Source: Prionace glauca
Taxonomy: Eukaryota; Chordata; Chondrichthyes; Carcharhiniformes; Carcharhinidae
Length of the DNA stretch: 64,000 bases
Direction: 5' to 3'
NCBI GenBank assembly: GCA_037974335.1
Contig: CM075724.1
Location: 71,418,850 to 71,482,849, forward strand
Below are positions 1 to 12,345 of this stretch, one piece after another (position 1 is the first letter of the stretch; each line of letters opens with the position of its first letter). Made by a program: the position numbers and the translations under genes. Below the pieces are notes generated by a model that was not told the DNA's origin, made no database searches, and was given only the letters and a program-made list of their open reading frames with translations.

Positions 1-32
1 CCAGTGGGTGTGGTCTAAAGGCCCCCAAATAA

Positions 33-475
33 TAGAACAAAGAACAAAACACATAGAACAAAAAACCGCCCGGGAACAGGCCCATCAGCCCAACGAGCCC
101 GCACCGCAATTTTTACATTACCAGTCCCCTCTCCCCCCATGACCCTTATCTATGTTTATGGCATTCCACATTGAGGGAAACTAATTTGGGGTCTATTTAT
201 TACCTCCAATCAGCCTAATAGCACATCTTTGGTGTGTGGGAGGAAACCGGAGCACCCGGAGAAAACCCACGCAAGCACAGGGAGAATGTGCAAACTCCCA
301 CGGACACTGGCCCAGATCCATGTGTCTGCACAGCAAACAGTGATAGTCACTGAGCTGTCGTGTTGCCCAGAATCTGGTGCAGTTTAAGCGCACACTAACG
401 ACATGAAGTACGAGGCTATTCTCAAACATCGAAGAGCAGCCCTATTATGACTCATTGCGTGTATGCCCCTCATTG
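33..475 (-). mobile_element. CR1-b 3' UTR fragment with SINE-like body
   Basis: Read on the minus strand, this is the 3' end of the CR1-b group, also seen at 29590-30110, 41460-41930 and 51860-52325. It has a GGGTCGTGCG-type segment, then a stretch like a tRNA-headed SINE (GGCTCAGTG, GTTTGCACATTCTCC, CTCCGGTTTCCTCCCAC), then GTGGGCTGATGG and a TTCTTTG-rich tail. There is no coding part here. Confidence 0.75.
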
Positions 476-3097
476 GACAATTTTGAAGTGGGGCAGGCTG
501 TAAACAAGCAAGTAATTGATGTGTGCAAAAACAGGACAGCGATAATTATGGGGGATTTTAATCTGCGTATTGAGTGGTTAACTCAAGTCGGATGCAATGC
601 GCTTCGAATGCTGTCGGGATAGTTTCCTTGAACAGTATGTTACAGAACGTACGAGGGAGCGAGTTTCTTTGATCTGGTACTGTGTAACGAGGCAGGTGGA
701 ATTAGGGATCTTCTTGTGAGAGATCCTGTTGGGACACGTGATCACAATATGGTTGAGTTTCTGATGCAGATGGAGGGTGAGAAAGTACAGTCCCAAACCA
801 GTGTCCGCAGCTTGAACAGAAGGAAGTATGATAAGGTGAGGGCAGAATTGGCTAATGTAGATTGAGGGCGCAGATTGGTTGGTAGGACAGCTGAGGAACA
901 GTGGAGAATTTTTAAGGAGATCTTTTTCGGTACTCAGCAGAAATATATTCTAATGGTAAAGAAGGACTGTAAGAAAAGGGATAACCAGCCATGGAATTCG
1001 AAGGAAATAAAGAGTCTTAAAGTAAAAACCAATGCGTGCAGAGCGGCTAAAAATAGTCGGGAATTAGATGATTGGGAAAGATTTAGAAAACAACAAAGAA
1101 TGACTAAGAAAGCGATAAAGAAAGGAAAGATAGAGTATGAAGCTAAAATAACTCGAAATATATAAAAGATAGTCGAAGTTTTTTACAAATATATAAAGAA
1201 GAAGAGACTGGCGAGAGTGAATGTTGGACCCTTGGAGGACGAGAGTGGGGATTTAACGGTGGGTATTGAGGAAATGGCTGAGACTTTGAATACGTTTTTT
1301 GTGTAGATCTTCGTGGAGGAGGACACAAATAGCTTACCAAATATTGAAGATAGCGTGTTGGTAGGGGGTGAGGTCCTCCATACAATTACTGTTACTAGAG
1401 AGGTAGTATATGGTAGACTAATGTAACTGAAGTTATACAAATCCCAGGGACTGGATAGAATGCTTCTCAGAGTTCTGAAAGAAATGGCAGAAGTAATAGC
1501 AGATGCCTTAGTAATTATTAATAAAAATTCGCTGGACTCTGGAGAAGTGCCGGTGGATTGCAATTCAGCTAATGTTACGCCGCTGTTTAAAGAAGGTGGC
1601 AGACAAAAGGCAGGGAACTATTGGCTGGTTAGCTTAACATCCGTAATTGGAAAAATGCTAGAATCCACCATCAACAAAGAAATAGCAAGACTCCTGGAAA
1701 AGAACAGTTTGACCAAGCAGACGCAGCATGGATTCGTGAAGGGGAAGTCATGTTTAACAAACATACTGGACTTTTATGAAGATGTGACTCGTGCGGTAGA
1801 CAGAGGGCGACCAGTGGATGTGGGGTTTTTAGATTTCCAGAAGGCATTTGGTAAGGAGCCTCACAAAAGTTTGCTGCAGAAGGCGAGCATACACAGAGTT
1901 GGGGGTAAAGTTTTAGCGTGGATTGAGGATTGGTTATCTGACAGGAAGCAGAGGGTTTGAATCAATGGATGCTTTTCTGGTTGGCAGTTGGTGACCAGTG
2001 GAGTGCCGCAGGGATCAGTGCTGGGGCCTCAACTGTTTACCATATACATAGATGATCTGGAGGAGGGGGCTGATTGTAGGTTATCAAAATTTGCCGATGA
2101 CACGAAGATGAGGGGAAAAGCGAATTACGTGGAGGATGCAGAAAGTCTGCAGAGAGATCTGGATAGGTTGAGTGAGTGGGCGAAGACCTAGCAGATGGAG
2201 TATAACGTTAGTAAATGTGAGGTTATCCACTTTGCTAGAAACAATAGTCGGAGGGAATATCATTTAAAGGGTGAAAAGCTGCAGCGTGCTACTGTGCAGA
2301 GGAACCTTGGGGTCCTTGTGCACGAATCACAAAAACTCAGTCTGCATGTGCAGTAGGTGATCAAGAAGGCGAATGGAATGTTAGAACATAGAACATAGAA
2401 CATTACAGCGCAGAACAGGCCCTTCGGCCCACGATGTTGCCTTTATCGTGAGGGGGATAGAATATAAAAGCAAAGAGGCCTTGCTGAAACTGTAGAAGGC
2501 ACCGGTGAGGCTGCAAATGGAGTATTGTGTGCAGTTTTGATCCGCTTATTTGCGAAAGGATATATTGGCCTTGGAGGGAGTACAGAGAAGTTTTACCAGG
2601 CTGATAGCGGAGATGAAGGGGTTAGCTTATGAGGAGAGATTAATTAGACTTGGCCTATACTCGTTAGAGTTTAGAAAGCTGAGGGGGGATCTTGTAGAGA
2701 CTTACAAGATAATGAAGAGGCTAGATATGGTAGAGGTAGAGAGATTCTTTCCGCTTAGAAAGGAAAACAGAACTAGAAGGCACAGCCTCAAAATAAAGGC
2801 GGGGTGGGTTGGGGGGGAGCAGTTTCAAACGGAGTTGAGGAGGAACTTCATCACTCAAAGAGTGGTGAATCTCTGGAATTCTTTGCCCATTGAAGTGGTG
2901 GAGGCTACCTCGTTGAATTTGTTTAAGTCACCTTTAGATAGATTTCTGATAGACAAGGGAATTAAGTGTTATGCGGAGGAAGCGGGAAAGTGGAATTGAT
3001 CCACTTCAGATCAGCCATGATCTTATTGAATGGTGGGGCATGATCGAAGGGCTAGAAGGCCTACTCCTGCTCCTATTTCTTATGTTCTTATATTCTT
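476..3097 (+). mobile_element. CR1-c LINE, endonuclease end to 3' tail, decayed
   Basis: The piece starts inside the endonuclease (GGGGGATTTTAATCTG encodes the GDFN motif near 550) and runs through the reverse transcriptase: [37 protein letters not shown] and FADDTKM between 1600 and 2120. The C-terminal domain is at 2550-2999, and the TTCTTATG tail ends at 3097. The frame is broken in several places. It abuts arm A and marks its outer end. Confidence 0.85.
2383..2440 (-). mobile_element. 58-bp CR1-a 3' tip inserted in CR1-c
   Basis: AGAACATAGAACATAG and the cccttcggcccacgatgttgc segment are the reverse complement of the CR1-a 3' tip. They interrupt an otherwise normal CR1-c reading (GGAATG / TTTATCGTGAGGGGG). 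This is an extremely 5'-truncated insertion. Confidence 0.75.
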
Positions 3098-4249
3098 ATG
3101 TAACTCTCAACTGCCTGTGGGCAACTAGGATGGACAATAAATGCGGGCCAGCACAGGTTGCTTTCTCTGCTCACCCCAGTCCAACGCCGGCATCTCCACA
3201 TCACAGCCAGCGAAGCCCATATCTAATGAATAAATAGGAACTGCGACCTGTACCACCTAGAAGGACAAGGGTAGCCGATACTTGGAACACCACTACATGG
3301 TTTTTCCTGCAAAGTCATTTCCCGACCTGGACACATATCACCATTCCTTCACAGTCACCTGTGTCCAAATCCAGGAATTAATCTCCGAACAGCACTGAAG
3401 ATGTGCACACATCTGAGAATGCAACGGTTAGAGAAGGCAACTTATTACCACTTTTTCAAAGGCAAATAGTGAAGGATAATAAATGCTAGCCTAACGTGCC
3501 ACGCCTGAATCCCGTAAATCATTTTTTTAAGCCGCAAGATCAACAGTGGGAGAGATCGCCAGCAGCATGTTTCAAGCAAAGGCTGCAATGCGGTATCAGC
3601 AACGATATCAACCAATTAGAATTAGTTATCTTTTGGATAAAAATTAAAATCAATTTTTGCCAAGGAAAGAACACATGCTGTGTAAAGTTTTTGTTCTGAG
3701 GACAGCGTAAATTATGTCGGACTGAGGTACAATTGTATCATTTCTATCTTTTAGATGTCAGAAAGGCCAATCAATTTCACTGCGTCCCATCTGAAGTGTT
3801 GTTTTCAGTTCGGAACCCTGAAAAAAGGACATGCCGATAAACAGCACCAAGGCCACAGCCTTGGTGCTGACTGACGCATTGGCCCCAAGAAATTGAACTG
3901 AAGATGCTGAAAATAGAACCGGACAGTGTTGGCCGCACAATGGTACTTGTAAACATTAGGTCACATCTTTAATTAGATAAAGTCTGCACTAATACGGAAA
4001 CTTTCATGTGATACAGAAATGTTCCATATTCTCTCGTAAAACATGGGTACGTGTGGTTTCAACTAACACGGTGTGATGTCAGCTCTGACGTTAAGGCAAA
4101 ACAAGTACATTGATGTTGCAACTTCTGTTATCCTCCGCTGCTTGATATGACAACACATCTAGCGTGTGGTTCTCTTCAAATCTCTCCATTTCTCGCACCC
4201 GTCAGTGTTCTTGCTGACTTTCAGAACAGATTCATCGGCTTTGCGCAGA
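3098..4249. other. Upstream region of copy A, no gene
   Basis: No coding exon was recognised. It holds the end of a SINE-type repeat (3098-3170, with GGACAATAAATGC), a dispersed repeat with the CCACCTAGAAGGACAAG signature (about 3240-3520), and unique sequence that matches 37809-38540 of arm B in reverse. By position the last few hundred bases correspond to the promoter region of the receptor gene. I could not place a TATA box or start site. Confidence 0.6.
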
Positions 4250-4275
4250 ATGCCTGCATTCCGTCTGCTGCATTA

Positions 4276-4549
4276 ACATAAGAACATAAGAATTAGGAGC
4301 AGGAGTAGGCCATCCAGCCCTTCGAGCCTGCCCCGCCATTCAAAAAGATCATGGCTGATCTGTCGTGTCTCAGTTCCACATTCCCGCCCTCTCCCCATAA
4401 CCCTTAATCCCCTCGCTTATCAAAAGCCCATCAACCCGCGTCTTAAAAATATTTAGCGAGGCAGCCTCCACCACCTCAACGGGCAGAGAATTCCAGAGAT
4501 TAATTACCCTTTGAGTGAAAAAGTTCCTCTTCAACTCCGTTCTAAAACC
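4276..4549 (-). mobile_element. CR1-c 3' tail inserted in the copy A leader exon
   Basis: It begins with the complement of the TTCTTATG tail (ACATAAGAACATAAGAA) and ends in the C-terminal coding end of the RT. Copy B has an uninterrupted leader at this point, so the insertion postdates the A/B duplication. Confidence 0.85.
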
Positions 4550-4939
4550 TCTTGGCGCTGGGCATTATTAACACAGGTGTATTTTTTTTATCATGGTTTG
4601 ATAAAATAGCGAAGGCAACATAGTATATTGTTTATTATCTTTTTTATTCATTATATTTGAAAGCATGGTGACCATTACCTCTGCCCATAATAATGTTGGT
4701 GTTGATTTCTGACAGCAACGCTCAAGGCCGCTCTCTCGGTGGTTCAGATGCCCAAACGTGAGACTCGGATAAAAGGTGCAAACATTACCATGAATTGCTC
4801 TGTGCCGCTCTTCGTTCACAATTCAATAATGCTTGCTTCTTGGTGGAAAAGCGGCCAAGACATGATGTTGGATCCGGCTACCGAGAAAAGCAAAATGAAC
4901 CTGATTCACGGTCAAGGATTTTCCGAATTGCACCTTCTG

Positions 4940-5286
4940 TATAGAACATAGAACATAGAACACTACACCACAAACAGGCCCTTCGGCCCACGAGTTGCGC
5001 CGATCACATCAACACCAACCAACCTACAGACCTATTTATAACCCTCAATCTCATAAAACCCCATATACTCATCCAAAAGTCTTTTAAGAGACCCCAGCGA
5101 GTTCGCCTCCACCACCACTGACGGCAGCCGATTCCATTCACTCACCACCCTCTGAGTGAAAAACTTACCCCTAACATCACTTCTGTACTTTCCTCCCCGC
5201 ACCTTAAATCTGTGTCCTCTCGTAGCGACCATTTCAACCCGGGGAAATAGCCTCTGAAAATCCACCCTATCCATTCCTCTCAACAA
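4940..5286 (-). mobile_element. CR1-a2 3' end inserted in the copy A V exon
   Basis: The minus strand encodes the end of the RT (FFTQRVVSEWNRLPS, LLDEYMGF) and the CR1-a2 tail (TTCTATG repeats). It splits the V domain between SELHL and FQDSG. Copy B is uninterrupted there. Confidence 0.85.
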
Positions 5287-5375
5287 TGTGAGTTTCCAGG
5301 ACTCTGGTTTCTATTATTGCAGCGTTAAATGTGGATCGGTGTCCAGTGGTAGTGGGACTGAGCTTATTGTACACG

Positions 5376-6756
5376 GCGAGTGATAATGAGGGAGAAACGG
5401 GCTGGCGTAAAATTCTGCAGGTGAATATCAGAAAAATAACTGAACAATCTGACGGGAACTTTCGCTCAGGTCTGATTTTTCACTGCAAAGACTTTACAGT
5501 CTTTGCAGTGAATGTTGCGTGTTCCCGCGCGACGAACAGCAACACTTACCCAACAGTGAAAATTAGATTGTCAATGATTTTTGTATTCTCCCTTTTCTCC
5601 TTTTCGAACTCCCATAATACCGTAGAATCACTACAGTTCACAGGAATCCGGATGTGGAGAGTTTTATTATCTGTCATTTGCCTCAATTAATTCACGTTAA
5701 CACAAGCACCATTATTTTCTTACTCATATTCTACATTCCCCTTTGGTCACGGGACGGTTTTCTTCAATGGCTGTAGTCGATGTTTTGAAATGGGAGTTTC
5801 AGGTTTTTGATCCAGTGACAAGGAACAAACGGTGATATATGACCAGGTCAGGATGCTGTTTATCTTGATAAAAAAACTGCTCGTCCCATGTGGCTGACGC
5901 CCTTGAAGTGTTTTGTCACACAGCCTTCTTGGAGAGTGATGCATCTTGTAGGCAGCACACACTGCGGTGCGACGAAAGTGAAGGTAATGGTTGTTTTTCA
6001 GTCATGGATGCCTTTAGGTGCCTTTTTCGGGATTTGGCGCGCGCGCGTTCTACAGCTATTCTCATCCAGACAAATGGAGATTATTTCAGCAGAATCCTGC
6101 CTTTGCCGATGCGGGGATACATTATGTATCAATAGTTTCATCATTTGTTGCAGAATATCCAGTGTCGAACCTGCTCTGGTACATCAACAGTAATAAAATG
6201 TTGTTAAACATAGGAAGTGTCAAGCTATCTGCTTTAATTTATTTCTAAACATGTAGAAAATAAGGAAGAACTGAAGTCTCCAAATATATTACTATTGTCA
6301 ACATTTAATTCACGCCTTTAACACAGACCTGACGACAGCACCAGCACACAGAAATGAGTTGCCCGGTGAATCTAATCTAGTTTAGCAAAGAGATTTTCAT
6401 CACTGTCAGAAAATAGCTGCAGGAAGTATACAGAGTGGAAAGGGGTAAGTGGCGGCAGGAGATGGCGGGACATGCCGAGGGAGAGCGATATCAATATAAA
6501 CAGTAATTAGTATTGCATGATACTATTCATAATCAATGTAATGAAGTAATGACCAGGTTTGCTAACAACATGTTTTAATAATGCTGATGGAAGTCAGCTT
6601 ATGAAGAACCAATTATTTGCTTATATTACCCATTATATTTTAGGGTTACATTTTATTTCAAATACAAATACGTGGCATTGTTTTTTAATAGATTACACTC
6701 AAAGCTGAGGCGGTGCATGCAATTTTCTAGCGCTAAAAGGTTAGAAATAGATGTAA
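5376..6756. other. Copy A V-C1 intron, first part
   Basis: This is non-coding sequence homologous to 35930-37296 (reverse) and 55465-57480. It includes a candidate 60-bp exon at 5924-5983 (see separate entry) and no LINE. Short open frames here are conserved between A and B only because the copies are young. Confidence 0.6.
5924..5983 (+). other. Candidate symmetric mini-exon, copy A
   Basis: Sixty bases lie between TTTTGTCACACAG and GTAATG. Read in phase 1, to fit after the V exon, they encode [20 protein letters not shown] without a stop. The same exon-like unit with both splice sites lies in copy B at 36754-36695 (minus). In copy C (near 56039) the acceptor remains but the donor differs. 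The length keeps the frame, so it could be a cassette between V and C1, but there is no known counterpart in SIRP genes. Confidence 0.25.
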
Positions 6757-7752
6757 TAGAACATAGAACATTGAACATTACAGCGCAGAACAGGCCCTTC
6801 GGCCCACGATGTTGCGCCGAACAGTTACAAAACAATGACCCACTAGCCTAAACCAATCCCTTTTCGTCCATAAACCTATCCACAGATCTCTTAAACGCCC
6901 CCAAACTAGGTGCATTTACAACTGCAGCTGGCAGGGCATTCCAGTCCCTCACCACCCTCTGGGTAAAGAACCTACCCCTGACATCAGTCCTATAACTAAC
7001 CCCCTTTAATTTAAAATCGTGCCCCCTCGTGCTAGCTTTCTCCATCCTAGGAAAAAGGCTATCACTATCTACCCTGTCTAAACCTCTAATCATCTTATAT
7101 GTTTCAATGAGATCCCCTCTTAGCCGCCTTCTTTCCAGCGAAAACAACCCCAAATCTCTCAGTCTCTCCTCATAGGATCTCCCCTCCATACCAGGCAACA
7201 TCCTGGTAAACCTCCTCTGCACCCTCTCCAAAGCCTCTACATCCTTCCTGTAATGTGGGGACCAGAACTGCACACAAAACTCCAAGTGTGGCCGCACCAG
7301 AGTTGTGTACAGTTGCATCATGACGCTGCGACTCCTAAATTCAATCCCCCTACCAATAAACGCCAAGACACCGTATCCCTTCTTAACAACCTTATCTACT
7401 TGATTCCCAACTTTCAGGGATCTGTGTACATATACACCTAGATCCCTCTGCTCCTCCACACAATTCAAAGTCCTCCCGTTAGCCCTATACTGAACACATC
7501 TGTTATTCCTACCGAAATGAATTACCTCACACTTCTCCACATTAAACTCCATCCGCCACCTCGCAGCCCAGCTCTGCAACCTTTCTGAGTCACCCTGCAA
7601 ACTATGACACCCTTCCTCACACCTCCGACATTGGTGTCATCAGCAAACTTACTAATCCACCCAACTATACCCTCATCCAGATCATTAATAAAAATTACAA
7701 ACAGCAGTGGCCCCAAAATAGATCCCTGAGGCACACCGCTCGTAACCGAGTA
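6757..7752 (-). mobile_element. CR1-a LINE, 3' third, copy A only
   Basis: The minus strand encodes [26 protein letters not shown], then the whole C-terminal part ([34 protein letters not shown]) and the TTCTATG tail at 6757. One frame break lies between the two open parts. The empty site is at about 35920 in arm B, so the insertion postdates the duplication. Confidence 0.88.
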
Positions 7753-9402
7753 AAGTAAAGTCAATAGATTTAATTTACAGCGATATCGATTAGTTTTATT
7801 TTTAGATCAATTGATGAATTAAGTTTTAGATTTTAACAGCTAGGAAATGGATTTTTGTAATACTGGATGGGAATTTTACCTGTTTCAACTCAGTCTGAGA
7901 CTCCAAGAGGATTGAAGTGAAGAAACAGAAATACTTCCCATAGAGTCCGGTGCCAGACAGCAGGACATGCTTCAAGTAGAAGATGAACGAATGGAGGATA
8001 AATTACTATGAAAATGTCATGGATAAAATCTACTCTTACAACGGTTTTCAATCGTATTCAGACAACTTGCCAATGAAATGCACACGGAGGAGCCAATTAA
8101 TGTGTTCGTTTGATCGAAAAGTGAATGGGTTTCTGTGTGGGCAGACGAGAAGTTAATGCAGGATCAGATACGGGACCAAAGTCATCTGTTTGGATAAATG
8201 CATGGATGAAACTTAAACTCAGAGGTCAAATAGCCATTGCACAGCAGGTAACAGTTTTGGGTTTATAGTTTCAATGGGTACCAGGGTCGAGCGCAGTGGG
8301 CTGTGGCCATTTGAAAGGAACTAAATGACTGAGAATGATTCAGACTGTAAATGGAGTTCGTGGAGTGCGGAGTGGAATTTCCAAGGTTGGCACATGATGG
8401 AGATATGTTAATAATTGCCCCAGAAATTCTACTTTCAATCTGGAGCCTAGCCAACCAGATGAAGATTGGAATGGTAATTTTATCCATTATTCAAAGTGAA
8501 GAGAAAATAAGCGGATTGTGCAGTCTTCAATCACACGGTGTTCAGCCTGCGGGAAGAAAGAACCATGGATGATCTCGGTTGGCGGTGGCGGGCTCTCAGA
8601 GTTGCGCTGGACAAGTTTCATTTAATATGTTCAAGCGTTGTGGTATGTCTCTCGCTGGAATTAGAACTTTTGAATGCAGAAAGTGGATGGGTGGGTGTTT
8701 TATTGAGAATTGATCTCCTGGCTACAATAGAGGAAGTAATTTTCTCCCCTATCGAGCGAACTCTCAATGTGAACAATAGAGAAAGATTGATATGTTGCCC
8801 CGTGTCAGGAATAAATGAATCCTGCGAGAAAATGAGCACGAGTCATTCAACAGACCACAGTTGTGAGCATGCTTAAATTTCGGGGGCCGTAATAATGACA
8901 AGAACGGGATAGAAAATCTACTTACTTAGTGACATTAGGCCTGTAATTTGGAGATCAAAGCCAACGAAAGAGATCATTCGTGCAAGGCTTTGAACACGGG
9001 TTTGAACGCGTTTTGACTGCTGGGAAAGTCTCAACAAGGCAACGTCATCTAAAAACACAAACAGGGGGGATGGTAGTCGTTGGTGTTGGATTGAAGCCAA
9101 GAATGGATTAGCATATTGACCACTAAGGAACATCAAGGACAGGGAGACGGAGTGAATCAGTTTAACATTGCGGGAATTAATAAAGAATGCGAGAGCGCAA
9201 AGAAGTGACTGCTGCAGAACTCATGGACTGTGGCCGGAAACCTAACCATCTTTTCCATGGAAAGTAAAGATAGGGAAACGATGTACAAAGAGAACTCTGC
9301 CAGTCAGATGAAGCGACAATATTTCCAAAAAGCTCATCACAGGTAAGACACGAAACAAAAATTCGGACGCTGTCAGCGACAGTTTTACCAGGAAAAAAGT
9401 CT
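7753..9402. other. Copy A V-C1 intron, middle part, no gene
   Basis: Apparently unique intron sequence, matching 34255-35920 in reverse and about 57450-58850 in copy C. No exon with good splice sites in all copies was found. An ATG-to-GTAAG stretch near 9253-9341 was rejected because it is not open in the other copies. Confidence 0.6.
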
Positions 9403-11213
9403 CACAAATCTCTTAGCTGGGAGGTTAGCTGGAGTGTTTCGGCAGGGTTTAAACTAATATGGGGGAGGCGAGGGTGGGGGGGGGGGGGCGGTGGGGGGAG
9501 ATGGAGATGAGACCGATAGCTCAGTAGGCACTGGGATTGGGAGCGAGTTGGGTGACAGGGTAGGTCTGGTTGAGAGGAAAATCATCCCGGGGGGGGGGGG
9601 GGGGGGGCGGGGAAGGAGGATCCGAGTGGGCCTGGCGGTTTGGATTGCGTCTGTTTTAATGCAAGGAGTGTAACGAGTAAAACGGATGAGCTTAAGTCCT
9701 TAATGTTCGTGAGGAATTTAGATGTGGTGGCAGTGACGGAGGCGTGGTTAAAGGAAGGGCAGGACTGGCAGCTAAATATTCCTGAGTGTAAGTGTTTTAG
9801 GCGTGACAGAGGAGGGTTGAAGAGAGGTGGTGGGGTGGCGTTGTTAGTTCAGGAGCACATCACAGCTTTGCAGGGGAAGGATAATACAGAGGAGTTAGGG
9901 ATTGAGTCGCTGTGGGTGGAGTTGAGGAATAGGAAGGGAGCAATTACAATGCTAGGGGTGTACAAAAGACCACCCAACAGCCCACGGGAAGTTAAGAACG
10001 CGCATGTTAACAGATTTTGGATAGGTGCAGAAAGAATACGATTGTTGTAGAGGGAGATTTGAATCTTGCTGGAGTGGGTTGGAAGGTAACTAGAGCTGGG
10101 GGTTCGGTTGGGGAGGAATTTATAAAATGTGTGCTGGAAGGGTCCTTGGAACATTATGTAACTCGCCCGACTAGTGAGGGGGCTATGCTGGATTTAGTTC
10201 TGGGTAATGAAGAAGTTCAGGTGGTTGAGGTTGCAGTGGGAAAGCATGTGGCTAACAGTGACCACAATTCTGTCCACTTTAGGATAATAATGGAAAAAGA
10301 TGAGTGCTGGGCGAGGGGGAGGGTGCTCATCTGGGGAAAGGCAAGTTACAGCCGGATTAGGTATGAGCTTATGAATACTGATTGGGAGAGGTTGTTTGTG
10401 GGTAAGTCCACGTTCGGCATGTGGGAGGCTTTCAAGGGAAAACTGAAAAAGTTGCAGGAAAGACATGTGCCAGTTAAGAGGAAGGATGGGAAAGGCAGGA
10501 TTAGAGAGTCATGGATTACAGGGGATATTGAGGACTTGGTCAGGAAGGAGAAAGAGGCATATGTTAGGTCGAAGCAACTGGGAATGGAGAGAGCACTGCA
10601 GGAATATAGAGAGAGTAGGAGAGATCTCAAAAGGGGAATTAGAAGGGTGAAAATGGGGCATGAAATGGCTTGGCGGATAGGATTAAGGAAAATCCAAAGG
10701 CAATTTACTCTGATATTAGGAACAAAAGGGAGGTTAGAGGGAAAATCTTTCCTCTTAGGGACGGAGGAGGGGAACTGTGCTCAGAATCTGAGGGAATGGG
10801 GGAGATCCTGAATGAATACTTTACATCAGTATTCATGAAGGAGAGAGGGTTGGTGTCTTGTGCTGTCTTGGAGGGAGCTGTAAACCAATTGAAAGAAATA
10901 TCCATTACGAGGTAGGAAGTGTTAGGGTTTTAAGGCAGCATAAAAACTGATAAATGTCTGGGGCCTGATGACATTTATCCCAGGCTGCTTAGGGAGGTTA
11001 GAGATGAAATTGCTGGGCTTCTGCCACAAACCTTTGTCTCTTCCTTGGGCACATTTGGGGTCCTAGAGGACTGGAGGATGGCGAATGTGGTACCACTGTT
11101 TAAAAAGGGTTGTAGGGATAACCCTGGTAATTATAGGCCGGTGAGTTTGACGTCAGTGGTAGGAAGGTTGTTGGAAAAAAATCTTAGGGATAGGATGTAT
11201 ATGCATCCTATGT
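9403..11213 (+). mobile_element. CR1-b LINE, ORF1 end and ORF2 start, copy A
   Basis: This opens with the last codons of ORF1 ([14 protein letters not shown]-like), then G-rich tracts (9473-9500 and 9588-9610). The ORF2 endonuclease follows from 9640, with [22 protein letters not shown] and NSDHNSVHF, then the linker and the first RT motifs ([12 protein letters not shown]). It stops at about 11213, where intron sequence resumes. The element is also in arm B, so it was present before the duplication; arm B keeps the 3' half. Confidence 0.88.
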
Positions 11214-11636
11214 GTCGCGTCAGATGAAGTGACAATATTTCCAAAAAGCTCATCACAGGTAAGACACAAAACAAAAATTCGTATGGTGTCAGTGAGAGAT
11301 TTACCAGGAAAGAAGACTCGGAAATTGAATCCATTCCTAAGGAATCATGGTCAGGGACATACATAAAAGTGCAATGTTGAGAGAACGGGTCCATTCTGCT
11401 TCTTTGGCATGTCTCATTTTGTGTTCTGCATATTTGACCATTGACGATTCTAGATATCTGAACTGTGCTGAAATACTTTCAGAGAGAGATGAGACTTCTC
11501 ACTACCTGGTTCAGTATAATTGGAAGTTAAATTTATTTCAGCGCAAAGCGGAACTCCCCTCAGTAAGCTCACTGAAGATAGTAAATAAATATAATTCCAC
11601 TCACTGCTTCAGGCAACACAAATTATTGCGGCAATA

Positions 11637-12345
11637 AGATTATGCTTGTTGCTTAACGAGCAGCGGGAACGGTCGACAGAGTCTATGAATGGGAGGTTGG
11701 TTTACGTGATGGACTGAGCTTCATTTACGACATTTCGTAGTTCTTTTTGCAGGCTTGGACAGAGCTGTAGCCACCCCAAGCTATGATACAGGCAGAAAGA
11801 ACGCTTCCTATGGTGCATCTGTAAAAGTTGGTGAGAGTTGTAGGATACATGCTAAATTCCTCTGTGTTCCTGAGAAAGTAGAGTCGTTGGTGGGCTTTCT
11901 CAACTATTGGGTCTGCATGGAGGAACCAGGACAAGTTGTTGGTGATCTGAACAGCTAAACACGTGGAGGTCCCGACCACTTACACTTCATCCCCATTGAC
12001 GTGGAAAGGGGCATGTCCTCGACTATGCTTCCTGAATTCGATGATTATCTCCAACGTGTTGTTGACATTGAAGGAGAGATTATTATTGTCGCACCAGCTC
12101 ACCATATTGTCTATCTCTTTCTTGTACACTGATGCATCATTGTTTGAGATAAGACCCACCACTATGGTAGTGTCATCAGCAAAATTGGAAATTGAGTTGG
12201 AATGGAATTTAGCCACACCGTTATAGATGTATAAGGAGTGCAGTAAGGGGCTGGGGACACCGCCTTCTGGCACATCAGTTTCGAGGATGATCATGGAACA
12301 AGTGTTGTCGCTTATCCTTAATGATTGTGATCTGTGGGTTCGGAA
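11637..12345 (-). mobile_element. L2/Rex-type LINE, RT middle and C-terminal part
   Basis: The minus strand encodes HSLYIYNGVAKFHSNSI, NFADDTTIVVG, NLSFNVNNT and FYRCTIGSVLS, a different clade from the CR1 elements. Its 5' neighbour lies at 16256-16800 across a CR1 insertion. The lower end at 11637 is the deletion junction that removed the C1 exon of copy A. Confidence 0.8.

Larger units (their letters stand above)
4250..5375 (+). pseudogene. SIRP-like receptor copy A: broken leader and V exons
   Basis: The leader exon (ATG at 4250, gtgtat donor after 4576) and the V exon (4716-5375) match copy B, but each is split by a LINE: a CR1-c tail at about 4276-4549 in the leader and a CR1-a2 tail at about 4940-5286 in the V domain. 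The C1 exon is missing downstream, and no transmembrane or tail exons lie on this strand. The V donor reads gcgag instead of gtgag, a weak GC-type site. What remains of the V frame is open on both sides of the LINE ([35 protein letters not shown]). Function as a V-C1 receptor can be excluded. The loss looks recent because the exon remnants themselves have hardly decayed. Confidence 0.85.

Noticed and set aside
5888-6193. Long open frame (about 100 codons) conserved with copy B
   Set aside because: Conservation reflects the young duplication; the frame shifts between copies outside the 60-bp exon-like unit and is not kept in copy C.
9253-9345. ATG-started frame ending in a good GTAAG donor in the V-C1 intron of copy A, possible extra exon
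   Set aside because: The copy B sequence and the second repeat at 11219 have a TGA in the same frame (AAGTGACAA), so it is not conserved coding sequence.
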